A stretch of DNA of 64,000 nt from Phytoactinopolyspora halotolerans (GCF_010550675.1 NZ_JAAGOA010000031.1:1-64000), one strand, 5' to 3'. Positions 37,780-47,537 are shown, numbered from the stretch's first letter. The notes: a model not told the origin generated them from the letters alone. A program made the numbers and translations.

Positions 37780-39108
37780 GTGACAGCTCAGCAACGCATG
37801 ACGGCGGACCGCGGAGCGATGCCGGGGCAGGTGGCCACGGCGATGTCGATCGGCGCGCTTGCCGGGGGCGCGCTCGCCGGGGCCGCGCTAGGGCACCGCC
37901 GCCGTCGCCGGACGACCCTGGTGGCGGGGTTGGCGGGTGCCGCGGTGCTCGGTGCGTCCGAACTAGTCGCCCGGCGTCGTCAGCGCCCGCACGAGATCCC
38001 TGCGCTCCCGCACCGCATCCTGATGAGCGCCGCGCTGGCGGCACCGGCCGGCTGGATCGCGGACCGGGTAGCCCGGCCCCGGCCGACGACGGTGGGCGTG
38101 ACGGTGGGCGCCGTGGCCGGGGCGATGGGGGTGCGGCCGCACAAGGTCGTCTACGGCCCGGTGGTGGGGCTCGCGATCGGCGCGGCCCTGGCCAAATCGG
38201 CGCGGGACCGGCCGGGCGCTGCCGGGGTCGCGGCCGCGACGGTGCTCGTGTACCGGGCGAGCGCGGCGTTGCTCTTCCGGGATCCGCAGCTCTCGCTGCT
38301 GGCTGAGGACGTCGACGAGAAGGAGTTGCCGTTCGTCGTCCCGCTCGGCTCGCAGAGCCGGTACGTGGGGACGGACTATCTGCGTGCGCTGGCGTCCGTC
38401 GTGCACGGACAATACCGGCGCGACGCACCGGACGTGGGGATCGTGGCCGACCTGGATGAGCTCGCCGGCCCGGAGCTGGACACCGAGCGGGTGCACCCGT
38501 TGGTGCGCGAGTTCTATGAACACACGACCCGTTTCACCTTGGACATCGCGCCCCGGTGGCGGGCTTGGGTGCGGCCCGGCTATCTGCTGTACCGGACGCT
38601 CGTCGCGCGCCCGCTCGGTCAGGCGAACGTCCCGATGAACCAGCGTCAGGCGCTGCGCGGCATGGTGAGCCGGATCGATACGATCGCGGTGAACGACCGG
38701 CGCGAAGACGACATCCGCGGCTGGATCCGCTCCTATGCGGATGACGACGAGCCCATCTACGTCGGCATTTACACGACCTACCGGCATGATGGCCGGGGTT
38801 ATGTCAGCGTGGGGTTCCCGTTGCCGGACGCCAGCTTCACCGCCACGCTGGAGCCCCGCGGGCGGAACGACGGCGGGATCACGCTGACCAGCACGAGCGC
38901 GCTGGACCACCCTGGCCACTACCTCACCTACATCGACCCGGGCACGCGCAGGCTCACGTCATTGGCCGTGCACGGCTTTGCGGAAGAGTTGCGGATCTAC
39001 CCCGCCGGCGGCGGTGAACTCACGGCCGAACATGCGTTCCGGCTGTTCGGCATGGCGTTCCTGGTCTTGCATTACCGGATCCGGCGCCGCATCCAGGGAA
39101 CGGAATGA
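37780..39108 (+). CDS. Uncharacterised protein with N-terminal membrane segments
   Basis: A 442-residue protein from GTG 37780. I do not recognise the family. Residues ~15-155 contain four or five Ala/Gly-rich hydrophobic segments separated by Arg-rich loops ([19 protein letters not shown]). The remaining ~290 residues are soluble, with [16 protein letters not shown] and YHDGRGY-type beta-rich stretches. [20 protein letters not shown] and [20 protein letters not shown] look conserved-type rather than random. Function is not inferred. It stands alone between convergent and divergent neighbours. Confidence 0.68.
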   Translation: MTAQQRMTADRGAMPGQVATAMSIGALAGGALAGAALGHRRRRRTTLVAGLAGAAVLGASELVARRRQRPHEIPALPHRILMSAALAAPAGWIADRVARPRPTTVGVTVGAVAGAMGVRPHKVVYGPVVGLAIGAALAKSARDRPGAAGVAAATVLVYRASAALLFRDPQLSLLAEDVDEKELPFVVPLGSQSRYVGTDYLRALASVVHGQYRRDAPDVGIVADLDELAGPELDTERVHPLVREFYEHTTRFTLDIAPRWRAWVRPGYLLYRTLVARPLGQANVPMNQRQALRGMVSRIDTIAVNDRREDDIRGWIRSYADDDEPIYVGIYTTYRHDGRGYVSVGFPLPDASFTATLEPRGRNDGGITLTSTSALDHPGHYLTYIDPGTRRLTSLAVHGFAEELRIYPAGGGELTAEHAFRLFGMAFLVLHYRIRRRIQGTE

Positions 39109-39174
39109 GCTCCCTGCACCCGGCGCCGGACCCAGAGTCCTCAGCAATGGGCCTCCAGCGCGACGGCTGGTGCG

Positions 39175-39681
39175 TCAGACCTCGCGCGTGACACGGCCCG
39201 TGTCGACGTCGTAGATGAAGCCGCCGACAGCCACGTTCGGCGGCAGGTATGGCCAGGAGCGGATCTTCTGCACGTCGACGCCGAGCGTCTCCCGCTGGTC
39301 GGCGATGAGCCGGAAATCCAGGCTGCGCACGTCGATGCCGGATGCCTGCTCGATGATGTCGATCACCTCGTCGCGGGTGGCGCTGGCCATCTTGCAGTTG
39401 GTGTGTGCGACCACCATGATCCGTTCCACGCCGAGCAGGTGAGTCGCCAGCGCCAGCGTGCGCAGGACGTCTTCGGTCACGCGTGCCCCGGCATTGCGGA
39501 TGATCTTCGCGTCGCCCGGATTGAGCCCTAGCATGTCCAGCGGCTCGATGCGGGAGTCCATACAGGTCACGATCGCGAGTCCGCGCGCGGCGCGGGGGAG
39601 CAGTCCGGCCAGTTCGAAGCTCTGGGCGTAGGCCTCGTTGGCTTCCAGTACGTCGACGAAGTCGGCGAGATCCTCTGTCAC
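39175..39681 (-). CDS. Beta-carbonic anhydrase
   Basis: A 168-residue beta-class carbonic anhydrase from GTG 39681, chosen because GGAGG lies five bases upstream; the frame remains open further but lacks a ribosome site. Zinc ligands are Cys40, His93 and Cys96 (VAHTNCKM), with the Asp42-Arg44 dyad in CMDSRIEP. The length and the short form fit the mycobacterial Rv1284-type enzymes. It interconverts CO2 and bicarbonate. It is divergent from an MFS exporter; the operator pair in between could affect both. Confidence 0.93.
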   Translation of the reverse strand: MTEDLADFVDVLEANEAYAQSFELAGLLPRAARGLAIVTCMDSRIEPLDMLGLNPGDAKIIRNAGARVTEDVLRTLALATHLLGVERIMVVAHTNCKMASATRDEVIDIIEQASGIDVRSLDFRLIADQRETLGVDVQKIRSWPYLPPNVAVGGFIYDVDTGRVTREV

Positions 39682-39740
39682 AGTGTCCTCCACGCTGAAC
39701 AGGATCGCATGACGCCGCAGCGGACCAGGCACGGGTCCCA

Positions 39741-39761
39741 GATACGGAACGGTTGCGTATC
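39741..39761. promoter_or_regulatory. Operator candidate A between carbonic anhydrase and MFS genes
   Basis: GATACGGAAC-G-GTTGCGTATC is a 21-bp near-palindrome; only one pair of positions and the centre break symmetry. Its half-site GGTTGCGTATC is repeated inverted in candidate B. It lies 60 bp upstream of the carbonic anhydrase start. Confidence 0.75.
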
Positions 39762-39787
39762 GATTGCGAGTGACGTAGATTCTGCAT

Positions 39788-39810
39788 CGATACGCAACCG
39801 ATGCGTATCG
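39788..39810. promoter_or_regulatory. Operator candidate B upstream of the MFS/TetR operon
   Basis: A perfect inverted repeat: CGATACGCA (39788-39796) and TGCGTATCG (39802-39810) separated by ACCGA. It ends 26 bp before the GTG of the MFS exporter. The TetR gene directly after the exporter is the obvious candidate to bind here. Confidence 0.85.
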
Positions 39811-39836
39811 GAAGTCGTGAAAGGGAACCCACAATC

Positions 39837-41393
39837 GTGGATGAACGAATCCATCGGCGGCGCTGGGGCATTCTCGGCGTGCTGGTGATCAGCTTGCTGG
39901 TCGTCGTACTCGACAACACCGTCCTCAACGTCGCTCTCAAGACCATCCAGCAGGATCTCGGCGCCACGCAGAGCGAGCTGGCCTGGTCCGTCAACTCCTA
40001 CACTCTGGTCTTCGCCGGCCTGTTGTTCACGTTCGGGCTGCTCGGCGACCGGTTCGGGCGCCGGCGCCTGTTGGTCCTCGGTCTGGCCCTGTTCGGGGCG
40101 GCCTCGGCACTCTCGGCCTACGCCGACACCCCGGCCCAGCTGATCGCGGCCCGTGCGCTGATGGGGGTCGGCGGGGCAGCGGTGATGCCCGCCACGCTGG
40201 CCATCATCACCAACGTCTTCGACGCGAAGGAGCGTGGCCGGGCCATCGGCATCTGGGTCGCCTCGGTGGGGATCGCGGTGGTCCTCGGTCCCGTCCTCGG
40301 TGGTGCGCTGCTCGAACAGTTCTGGTGGGGGTCGGTGTTCCTGATCAACGTGCCGATCGTCCTCGCCGGGCTGGCGCTGATCGGGTGGCTGGTGCCCGAA
40401 TCGAGGGATCCCCGTCCGTCTCGGCTGGATCCCGTCGGCGTGGGGCTGTCGATCGCCGGGCTGACCCTGCTGGTCTACGGGATCATCGAAGGCGGTGAGC
40501 GGGCTGGGTTCGGCGATGTAGCGGTCTGGGCTCCTGCGCTGGGCGGGGTACTCGCCCTGGTCCTGTTCGTCTGGTACGAGCGACGGATCGACCATCCGGC
40601 ACTGGACATGGCCCTGTTCCGCAATCCGGCGTTCTCTGCCTCGGTGAGCGCGATCGGCCTGGTGTTCTTCGCCATGATGGGCGTGTTCTTCTTCATGACG
40701 TTCTATTGGCAACTGGTGCGCGGCTTCTCGCCGCTGGAGACAGGGCTGCTCTTCCTGCCGTTCGCGGTCGCACAGACGGCGTTCTCGCCGATGTCGGAGA
40801 CGATGGTCCGAAGGTTCGGGGTGCGCGCCGTGGCTGCGACCGGACTCGGCCTGGTCGCGCTCAGCCTGGCCGGGCTCGCGTTCATCGAGGCGGACACCCC
40901 GCTGTGGTTCCTGGAGGCCTTGTTGTTCATCCAAGGAGCCGGGATCGCCAACGTCATGCCGCCTGCCACGACGGCGGTCATGGCCTCTGTACCGCGAGAG
41001 AAGGCGGGAATCGGCTCCGCGGTGAACAACACGATGCGGCAGGTGGGCGGCGCGCTCGGTGTCGCGGTGCTCGGCGCGATCCTGGCTGTGCGGTACCGGG
41101 CCGACGTGCACGACGCGCTGGCCGTGCTGCCCGACGGGTCCCGCGACGCGGCGGCGGAATCGTTGGGCTCCACCCTGGCCATCGCCGAGCAGGCGCAGGT
41201 GACCGGCGCGATCCAAGCGCGGGCGTTCGATGCCTTCCTCAACGGCGTGCACTGGGTATCGGCCATCGCGGCGGCGGTCACCGTGCTCAGTGTCGCGGTC
41301 GTCCTGCGGTTCCTGCCGGGACGCGGCCGTCCCCGACCACGCGGACCGGAGCGGCCGTCGGCGGAGACGGAGCCGGCATCCGTTGCGAGCTAG
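39837..41393 (+). CDS. MFS multidrug exporter, DHA2 (EmrB/QacA) family
   Basis: A 518-residue 14-helix exporter from GTG 39837 with AAGGGAA upstream. VLDNTVLNVALKTIQQDLGA is the D1-type motif of DHA2 members, and GDRFGRRRLLVLGL is motif A. ALMGVGGAAVMPATLAII and RGRAIGIWVASVGIAVVLGP are the motif B and C regions. It probably exports drugs or other amphiphiles by proton antiport. The TetR gene 37 bp downstream and the operators upstream form a standard repressor-controlled efflux unit. Confidence 0.94.
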   Translation: MDERIHRRRWGILGVLVISLLVVVLDNTVLNVALKTIQQDLGATQSELAWSVNSYTLVFAGLLFTFGLLGDRFGRRRLLVLGLALFGAASALSAYADTPAQLIAARALMGVGGAAVMPATLAIITNVFDAKERGRAIGIWVASVGIAVVLGPVLGGALLEQFWWGSVFLINVPIVLAGLALIGWLVPESRDPRPSRLDPVGVGLSIAGLTLLVYGIIEGGERAGFGDVAVWAPALGGVLALVLFVWYERRIDHPALDMALFRNPAFSASVSAIGLVFFAMMGVFFFMTFYWQLVRGFSPLETGLLFLPFAVAQTAFSPMSETMVRRFGVRAVAATGLGLVALSLAGLAFIEADTPLWFLEALLFIQGAGIANVMPPATTAVMASVPREKAGIGSAVNNTMRQVGGALGVAVLGAILAVRYRADVHDALAVLPDGSRDAAAESLGSTLAIAEQAQVTGAIQARAFDAFLNGVHWVSAIAAAVTVLSVAVVLRFLPGRGRPRPRGPERPSAETEPASVAS

Positions 41394-41430
41394 CGCAGCA
41401 CGTCCCTCAACGGCGAGAATATGACGTGAC

Positions 41431-42024
41431 ATGACTGAACAGATCGTGAAGAAGACCGGGCGCCCGCGCAGCGAGGACGCAGACAAGGCGATCATCGAGG
41501 CGACTCTCGAGCTCGTCGCCGAGGTCGGTGTCGGCGGGATCTCGATCGAGGGTATCGCCGCCCGGGCCGGCGTCGGGAAGACCACCATCTACCGGCGCTG
41601 GCCCGACAAGGAGAGCGTCATCTGTGATGCGGTGGCCATTCTGAAAGGCCCGGTTCCGGATCTTCCCGGCACCTCGCTCCGGGACGATCTGCTGGTCATG
41701 GCCGATTCCACGGTCCGTGGCCGGGAATCGACCCGCGACCGCCGCATCTACGCGTGCTTCGTGGGGGAGATGTATCGGCATCCCGCGCTGAAGGATCGGT
41801 ACCACAGCACCGTCATCAAGCCGCGTCGCGAACTGATCCGTCGGGTTCTCGCCGCCGCGGTGGAACGGGGTGAGCTCCGCGCCGATCTCGACATGGACGT
41901 GATGATCGAGGTGATGACCGCTCCGCTGCTGCACTGGCTGCTGCACCACCCGGAGGAGAGCCCGGCCCGAAAGCTGATCGAACAGTTCGTCGACGGCGTC
42001 CTGGACGGCTTGCGGCCCCGGTAG
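41431..42024 (+). CDS. TetR family regulator of the upstream exporter
   Basis: A 197-residue TetR protein. A GRPRSEDADKAIIEATLELV start and the turn-helix IAARAGVGKTTIYRRWPDKE mark the DNA-binding domain (about 12-62). The C-terminal ligand domain is of the TetR_C_11-like type by appearance. It is in the same transcription unit as the DHA2 exporter, with operator candidates A and B upstream. Confidence 0.92.
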   Translation: MTEQIVKKTGRPRSEDADKAIIEATLELVAEVGVGGISIEGIAARAGVGKTTIYRRWPDKESVICDAVAILKGPVPDLPGTSLRDDLLVMADSTVRGRESTRDRRIYACFVGEMYRHPALKDRYHSTVIKPRRELIRRVLAAAVERGELRADLDMDVMIEVMTAPLLHWLLHHPEESPARKLIEQFVDGVLDGLRPR

Positions 42025-42035
42025 CGCAGTACGCG

Positions 42036-43925
42036 CTAGCCGGCCGCCGTCGACGTCGGTGTCGTGACCGGAGCGCCGGAGGGGCGCAGCAGCAGCGCGG
42101 CCCCGAGTGCGGCCAGGGCCGCGCACACTGCCGCGCCGGTGAAGGTCGCCTGCAGCTGCGCCACCACCGCCTCGCGGACCGCGTCGTCGTACGCCGGACA
42201 ATCGGTCGGGGTCTCCGGGCAGATCACGGCGGGCGATTCGATGTCGCGCTGGACGCTGTAGAGCCGGCGCAGGCCGATCGCGGTGAGCGCGGACAAACCG
42301 GCGAGCATGCCGATCATCCGGGCGACGACGAGCAGCGCGCTGGCCACTCCATGGGTCGCTCGCGGCGTCGCGGCCAGCAGCGCCGCATTCACCGGCGCGA
42401 TCGCCAGGCCGAACCCGAGACCGGCGACGACGAGCACCACGTCGTCGCCGAGACCGTCCAGCGAGCCCACGCCCCACCGCGACATCGCCGCCAGCCCAGC
42501 GGTGCCGCCGGCCATCCCGGCCGCGGCGACACCGGCCGCGGGCAGCCGGCGGATCAACCAGCCGCCGAGCAAGGCGCCCACCGGAAGCGCGACCAGGAAC
42601 CGGAGCAGCACCAGTGCGGCATCGAGCTGGTCCGCCCCGGGGACGACGGTGCGGGCCAGGATCGGCACATCCACCACCACGGCCACCAGGGCGGCACCGA
42701 CGAACAGGCTGACCAGCAGCGCCCCCCACGCCGGGCGGGCGCGGACGGTGGCACCCGGCACCAGCGGATCCCGGGCGCGTCGCTGTCGCCAGGCGAACGC
42801 GCCCAGGGCGACGGCCGACCCGAGCAGTAGCCACGGTCCGGACGGCGCCATCAACTCCTCGGCCGGGTCGGCGACCGCGAACGTGAGCACGATGCCACCG
42901 AGCGCCGCTCCGAGGAATGTCGCACCGGGCAGGTCGGAGGCACGCAACACTGATGGGGTGCGGCGCAGGTCGACCAGCGGCCGCCGTGCGGTCAGCTCAC
43001 GCACCACGAACCCCGCGGCGAGTGCGATGCCGGTGAGCGAGAGCGGCGTGGTCCAGTCCTGCCCGTCAACGACGGGAACCAGCAACTCGCCCCAGGCGAC
43101 ACTCGCTTCCAGCGAGTCGGGTCGGACGACCGCCACGCCGCCGGCCACGGCTGCGCCGATGCCCAGAAGCGCGCCGAGGACGTCGGGTCGCCCGCGCCGC
43201 GCCGTGGACGGTCTGTCGTCGTCGGTTGCGACGGCCGGTGAATCCGCGTCGGCTGCCCCGGCCGTCGCAGCCGTCGTCGTCGTGGTGGCCGTCGTCGTTG
43301 TCGCGGCCGTCGCCGTCCGCCGCCGGATGAGCGTGCCGATCACCAGCGTGATGCCGACGGCGAAGTTGATCCAGAAGATCGCGCGCCAATCGGCGATGGC
43401 CAGCACGGCGGCGCCGAACAACGGGCCGAGCACCGAACCCAGCTCCTGCACCGCGCCGACCATGCCCAGCGGCACACCGCGCCGCTCCGGCGGCCACAGG
43501 TCGGCCACCAGCGCCAGCGTCACCGGAACCAGGGCACCGCCCCCGGCGCCCTGCAGGAAGCGGCCGACGATCGCGCCACCCAGCCCGTCGGCGGCGGCGG
43601 TGAGCAGCGATCCGGCGGCGAAGACGAGCAGCGCGCCCTGCAGAACGGCGAACCGGCCGATCACGTCCGAGATCCGTCCCACCAACGGCAACACGACGAC
43701 GTATCCCAGCAGGAACATCGACACGAGCGGTGCGGCTCGCTGCAGTTCGTCGGCGTCCAGACCGACCCCGACCATCATGTCCGGCAGCGCCAGCACGATG
43801 ACGTAGGTGTCCGCCGCGGCGAGCAGGATGCCGATCGCGCAGAGGACGAGCACGCCGCGACCTGCCCGCCGCTCATGATCATGAACACTAGGCGTGCTAT
43901 TCGTACGGTTAGCGTTCATGATCAT
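42036..43925 (-). CDS. MFS transporter, P55/Rv1410-like
   Basis: A 629-residue 14-helix MFS protein starting at ATG 43925 (or ATG 43919), 16 bp after the lipoprotein stop. TYVIVLALPDMMVGVG and RISDVIGRFAVLQGALLVFA fit motifs D1 and A; FLQGAGGGALVPVTLALVAD fits motif B. A Thr-run and Asp/Ala-rich insertion (residues ~205-245) splits the two halves. A 100-residue periplasmic-type loop rich in Cys near the C-terminus (ICPETPTDCPAYDD) is unusual. The order LprG-like lipoprotein then MFS matches the M. tuberculosis lprG-Rv1410c operon, which exports triacylglycerides and lipoglycans. That function is inferred. Confidence 0.85.
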   Translation of the reverse strand: MIMNANRTNSTPSVHDHERRAGRGVLVLCAIGILLAAADTYVIVLALPDMMVGVGLDADELQRAAPLVSMFLLGYVVVLPLVGRISDVIGRFAVLQGALLVFAAGSLLTAAADGLGGAIVGRFLQGAGGGALVPVTLALVADLWPPERRGVPLGMVGAVQELGSVLGPLFGAAVLAIADWRAIFWINFAVGITLVIGTLIRRRTATAATTTTATTTTTAATAGAADADSPAVATDDDRPSTARRGRPDVLGALLGIGAAVAGGVAVVRPDSLEASVAWGELLVPVVDGQDWTTPLSLTGIALAAGFVVRELTARRPLVDLRRTPSVLRASDLPGATFLGAALGGIVLTFAVADPAEELMAPSGPWLLLGSAVALGAFAWRQRRARDPLVPGATVRARPAWGALLVSLFVGAALVAVVVDVPILARTVVPGADQLDAALVLLRFLVALPVGALLGGWLIRRLPAAGVAAAGMAGGTAGLAAMSRWGVGSLDGLGDDVVLVVAGLGFGLAIAPVNAALLAATPRATHGVASALLVVARMIGMLAGLSALTAIGLRRLYSVQRDIESPAVICPETPTDCPAYDDAVREAVVAQLQATFTGAAVCAALAALGAALLLRPSGAPVTTPTSTAAG

Positions 43926-43941
43926 GGGTGGGCTGGGAGGC

Positions 43942-44694
43942 TCAGCCGGTCGGCGCACTGATCTCTGCGGGCTCGTCGTACTCGTCGAGGCTGACGACGT
44001 AGGTCTGCTCTCCGCCGTCGTAGAACGGCCCGGTCAACGTCGCCTGCCGAAGCCGGCCGGTGTCCGGGTCCAGCGACCAGGTCGCCTGCACGTCGGCGTC
44101 CGGGTCGGCCAGGGTGAGGATGGCGTCCACCAGCTCGCCGGGGATCACCGACTCCACCTGGTCGTATACCTCGCCGTCGACGCGCACCTGATCGGCCCCC
44201 GCGACGTCGCTCCCGGAGCGCAGCAGCTGCCCCACACCCTGCTCCGGGTCGATCAGGACGCCCGGATCGCCGAAGTCGAGACCCGTCGCGTCCATCTTCT
44301 CGTAGCCGTCGGTCAACGGAAGCTGGGCCCAGATCTCGCCATCGATCGAGACGACGTCGACGGTGCTGGAGAGCGCGCCGGCCTTGACCCGGACCCCGCC
44401 CTCGAAGGAACTGGGCGGGACGGCCACCCCTTCGGCACCGACGACGACGGTCCCCGAGTCCGGTAGGTCCTCGCCTTCCACGGTGAACCGCACGCTCGAC
44501 GTCTCGGCGAGCAGCTCCGCCGCCGTCTCGAGCGCGGCCTGCGGATCCTCGGCGGCGTCGCCACCGTTGTCGCCGTCGTCGCTGCACGCGGACAGCCACA
44601 GCACAGCGACGGCGGTCAGCGTCGGCAGCAGGGTGCGCAGCATGCGTCGTGCGCACCCGCGAGAGCCTGGTCTGGAGATCGTGTCCTCCCGCAT
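43942..44694 (-). CDS. LppX/LprAFG-type lipoprotein (LprG-like)
   Basis: About 250 residues. A signal peptide with lipobox LSAC is followed by a Gly/Asp-rich linker (SDDGDNGGDAAEDP). The start could be ATG 44694, 44700 or 44643; no ribosome site decides. The mature part has SSVRFTVEGEDLPDSG, DGEIWAQLPLTDGYEKMD and VRVDGEVYDQVESVIPGELV, which fit the LprG fold with a lipid-binding cavity. The MFS gene follows by 16 bp. In mycobacteria LprG carries triacylated lipids for Rv1410. Absence of mycolic-acid genes in view makes the substrate uncertain here. Confidence 0.88.
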   Translation of the reverse strand: MREDTISRPGSRGCARRMLRTLLPTLTAVAVLWLSACSDDGDNGGDAAEDPQAALETAAELLAETSSVRFTVEGEDLPDSGTVVVGAEGVAVPPSSFEGGVRVKAGALSSTVDVVSIDGEIWAQLPLTDGYEKMDATGLDFGDPGVLIDPEQGVGQLLRSGSDVAGADQVRVDGEVYDQVESVIPGELVDAILTLADPDADVQATWSLDPDTGRLRQATLTGPFYDGGEQTYVVSLDEYDEPAEISAPTG

Positions 44695-44805
44695 CGTCAT
44701 GGGCTCGCCGACGCTGACCGCCGGCCGAGCACACGTTGCCTGTCTACGCAGCCTACGCTCCACTGTCGGCACTGTGAGCATGCTGAGAGCCGTCCGACCC
44801 TCCGC

Positions 44806-47346
44806 TTAATTCTCCTCGTCGTCCAGCGGCAGCACACCGTCCTCCGGCGGCGGGGCTCCGGCGTCGCCGGAACTCTCGCCCGGGGTGCCCTCGGCGAGGT
44901 AGGGCCCCACCGAGGCGATCGGCTGCGGCGCCGGCGTGCCCGAACCGTCGCGGCGGCCGGGCTCGGTGGGGAGGTCGATCGGAACTCCGCTCGCGGCCGC
45001 GGCCCGCGCCGGAGCGAGTCCCACCCAGGCGAGCAGCAGCGTGTCCTCACCCTTGAGGAACCGGTGACAGCGCACGCCGCCGGTGGCCCTGCCCTTCGCC
45101 GGATACTCGGAATACGGGGTGACCTTGACCGTCCCGGCCTGCGTTCCGGGGAGCGCCGACGACGATCCGGCCACGGTCACCGCGGTGGCGTCCCGGCCGG
45201 GCGGAACAGCGCCGAAGAAGATGACGTGCGCCCCCGGGCCGAGCTTGATGCCTGCGACGCCGCCGCCCGAACGGCCCTGTGGCCGCACCACGCCGGCCGA
45301 GAACCGCAGGAGCTGCGCATCCGAGCTGACGAACACCAGGTCTTCCTCTCCGGTGCGCAGCTGAACGGCGCCCACCACACGGTCACCGTCGTCGAGGCGG
45401 ATGACCTCCCATGAGTCCTTGTTCGACGGATGGTCCGGTGCTACCCGTTTGACCACGCCGTGGGCCGTGCCGAGGGCGAGTCCGGGGGAGTCGGCGTCGA
45501 GCGTGGCCAGGCACAGCACACGCTCGTCCGGCTCCAGCTCCACGAACTCCTTCACCGGGGCGCCGCCGGCGAGCGTCGGCGACGCGGACGGAGGCAATGC
45601 GGGCAGATCCAGGACCGAGAGCCGGATGAGCCGCCCCGCCGTGGTCACCGCACCGATCTCGCCGCGCGCGGTGGCCGGCACGCTGGACACCACGAGGTCG
45701 TGCTTGGCCCGCTTGGCCGCGGAGACCAGCGGCTCGTCGCCCGCCGTCCGAGCCAGCAGTCCGGTGGAGGAGAGCATGACCTGACACGGGTCGTCGGCGA
45801 TCTCCAGTGCCGTCGCCGGGACGCCCCGCGTGGCGGTGCGGGGGGTGCCGGCGTCTTCCAGTAGCACGGTACGACGTGGTGTCGCATGCGCGGCCGCCAC
45901 CTCGGCGAGCTCCTCGGAGATCGCCTGCCGCAGCAGCGTCTCGTCCTCCAGCAGCGCGGTCAGCTCGTCGATGGTGCGGCGCAGATCCTCCGCCTCCTTG
46001 TCCAGCTCCAGCCGGTCGTACTTGGTGAGCCGGCGCAGCGGGGTGTCCAGGATGTAGCGTGCCTGCACCTCGGACAGGTCGAAGATCTCCATCAGCCGAT
46101 CGCGGGCGGCGGTGGCGTCGTCGGAGGACCTGATCACGGCGATGACCTCGTCGATGTCCAGCAACGCCACCAGCAGACCGTCCACCAGGTGCAGCCGGTC
46201 GGCCGCCTTGGTGCGGCGGAACTCGCTACGCCGGCGGACCACGTCGAGGCGATGGCTGATGAAGACCTCGAGTAGTTCCTTCAGCCCCAGCGTGCGCGGC
46301 TGCCCATCGACCAGCGCGACGTTGTTGATGGAGAACGAGTCCTCCAGCGGCGTCAGCCGGTACAGCTCCTCCAGCACCGCCTCCGGGACGAATCCGCTCT
46401 TCAGCTCGATCACCAAGCGGAGGCTGGTGTTCCGGTCGGTGTAGTCGACGACGTCGGCCACGCCGGCCAGCTTCTTCGCCTTCACCAGGTCGACGATGCG
46501 CTCGCGGACCCGCTCCGGACCCACCATGTAGGGCAACTCGGTGATCACGATGCCCTTGCGGCGCGCCGTGATGTTCTCGATCCGCGCGGTGGCCCGGGTC
46601 TTGAACGCTCCGCGTCCCGTCTCGTAGGCGTCCCGGATACCGTCCAAGCCAACGATCCGGCCGCCGCCCGGCAGGTCCGGGCCGGGGACGAAACGCATGA
46701 GGTCGTCGAGCGTGGCGTCCGGGTTGGCGATCAGGTGCCGGGTCGCCTCGATCACCTCACCGAGGTTGTGCGGTGCCATGTTGGTGGCCATCCCGACGGC
46801 GATCCCGCTGGACCCGTTGACCAGCACGTTCGGGAACGCGGCGGGCAACACCTCGGGCTGGGAGAACTGGCCGTCGTAGTTCGACACCATGTCCACGACG
46901 TTCTCGTCGAGCGACGCGGTGAGCAGCGTCGCCGGCTCCGCCATCCGGCACTCGGTGTAACGATAGGCTGCTGGACCTGCGTCTAACGATCCAAAGTTGC
47001 CGTGCCCGTCGACCAGCGGGACGCGCATCGCCCAGGACTGGGCCATACGGACCAGCGTGTCGTAGATGGCGCCGTCGCCGTGCGGGTGCAGCTTGCCCAT
47101 GACGTCGCCGACGACGCGGCCACACTTGACGTGCGCACGGTCAGGGCGTAGCCCCATCTCCTGCATCTGGAACAGGATCCGGCGCTGAACCGGCTTCAGA
47201 CCGTCCCGGGCGTCCGGGATGGCCCTCGAGTAGATGACCGAGTAGGCATATTCGAGGAAGCTGCCGCGCATCTCCTCGGAGACGTCCACATCGATGATCG
47301 TCTCTTCGAAGTCCTCAGGTGGGGGAGTCTTGGTTCCGCGAGCCAT
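44806..47346 (-). CDS. parC: Topoisomerase IV subunit A (type IIA, DNA-cleaving subunit)
   Basis: An 846-residue GyrA/ParC protein from ATG 47346 (MARGTKTPPPEDF). The cleavage Tyr is in AAYRYTECRM. SRAIPDARDGLKPVQRRILF, HPHGDGAIYDTLVRMAQ and SSGIAVGMATNMAPHNLGEV are conserved. The C-terminal beta-pinwheel is present but the GyrA box QRRGGRG is not evident (RSGGGVAGIKL is the nearest), fitting ParC. The last ~60 residues are Pro/Gly/Asp-rich. The start codon is 97 bp from palindromic repeat copy 3. Its partner ParE is 9.7 kb away. Confidence 0.93.
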   Translation of the reverse strand: MARGTKTPPPEDFEETIIDVDVSEEMRGSFLEYAYSVIYSRAIPDARDGLKPVQRRILFQMQEMGLRPDRAHVKCGRVVGDVMGKLHPHGDGAIYDTLVRMAQSWAMRVPLVDGHGNFGSLDAGPAAYRYTECRMAEPATLLTASLDENVVDMVSNYDGQFSQPEVLPAAFPNVLVNGSSGIAVGMATNMAPHNLGEVIEATRHLIANPDATLDDLMRFVPGPDLPGGGRIVGLDGIRDAYETGRGAFKTRATARIENITARRKGIVITELPYMVGPERVRERIVDLVKAKKLAGVADVVDYTDRNTSLRLVIELKSGFVPEAVLEELYRLTPLEDSFSINNVALVDGQPRTLGLKELLEVFISHRLDVVRRRSEFRRTKAADRLHLVDGLLVALLDIDEVIAVIRSSDDATAARDRLMEIFDLSEVQARYILDTPLRRLTKYDRLELDKEAEDLRRTIDELTALLEDETLLRQAISEELAEVAAAHATPRRTVLLEDAGTPRTATRGVPATALEIADDPCQVMLSSTGLLARTAGDEPLVSAAKRAKHDLVVSSVPATARGEIGAVTTAGRLIRLSVLDLPALPPSASPTLAGGAPVKEFVELEPDERVLCLATLDADSPGLALGTAHGVVKRVAPDHPSNKDSWEVIRLDDGDRVVGAVQLRTGEEDLVFVSSDAQLLRFSAGVVRPQGRSGGGVAGIKLGPGAHVIFFGAVPPGRDATAVTVAGSSSALPGTQAGTVKVTPYSEYPAKGRATGGVRCHRFLKGEDTLLLAWVGLAPARAAAASGVPIDLPTEPGRRDGSGTPAPQPIASVGPYLAEGTPGESSGDAGAPPPEDGVLPLDDEEN

Positions 47347-47443
47347 GCCGCCTATTGTTGCGCCTCCCGCCGACGAAGTGATGCAGCGACCCACGCTTGA
47401 CGTGCAACGGCCCCACCGACCCCACCCCACCTCGACCGCACGC

Positions 47444-47537
47444 CCTAAATGATCATGTGAAGTGGGTTTTCTCTTGCCCTACCATGTCTGCAGACCTGTT
47501 GTCGCACGGGAAAACCTACTTCACATGATCATTTAGG
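47444..47537. repeat. Large palindromic repeat, copy 3
   Basis: A 94-bp near-palindrome centred on CTGCAG (47488-47493). The outer arms match copy 2 except for one base (CCTACTT for CCCACTT), while the central 50 bp has seven mismatched pairs of 25. The TTA at 47533-47535 in its right arm is the stop codon (TAA) of the minus-strand kinase gene, so the element overlaps coding sequence by three bases. On the left it is 97 bp from the parC start. Confidence 0.92.
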
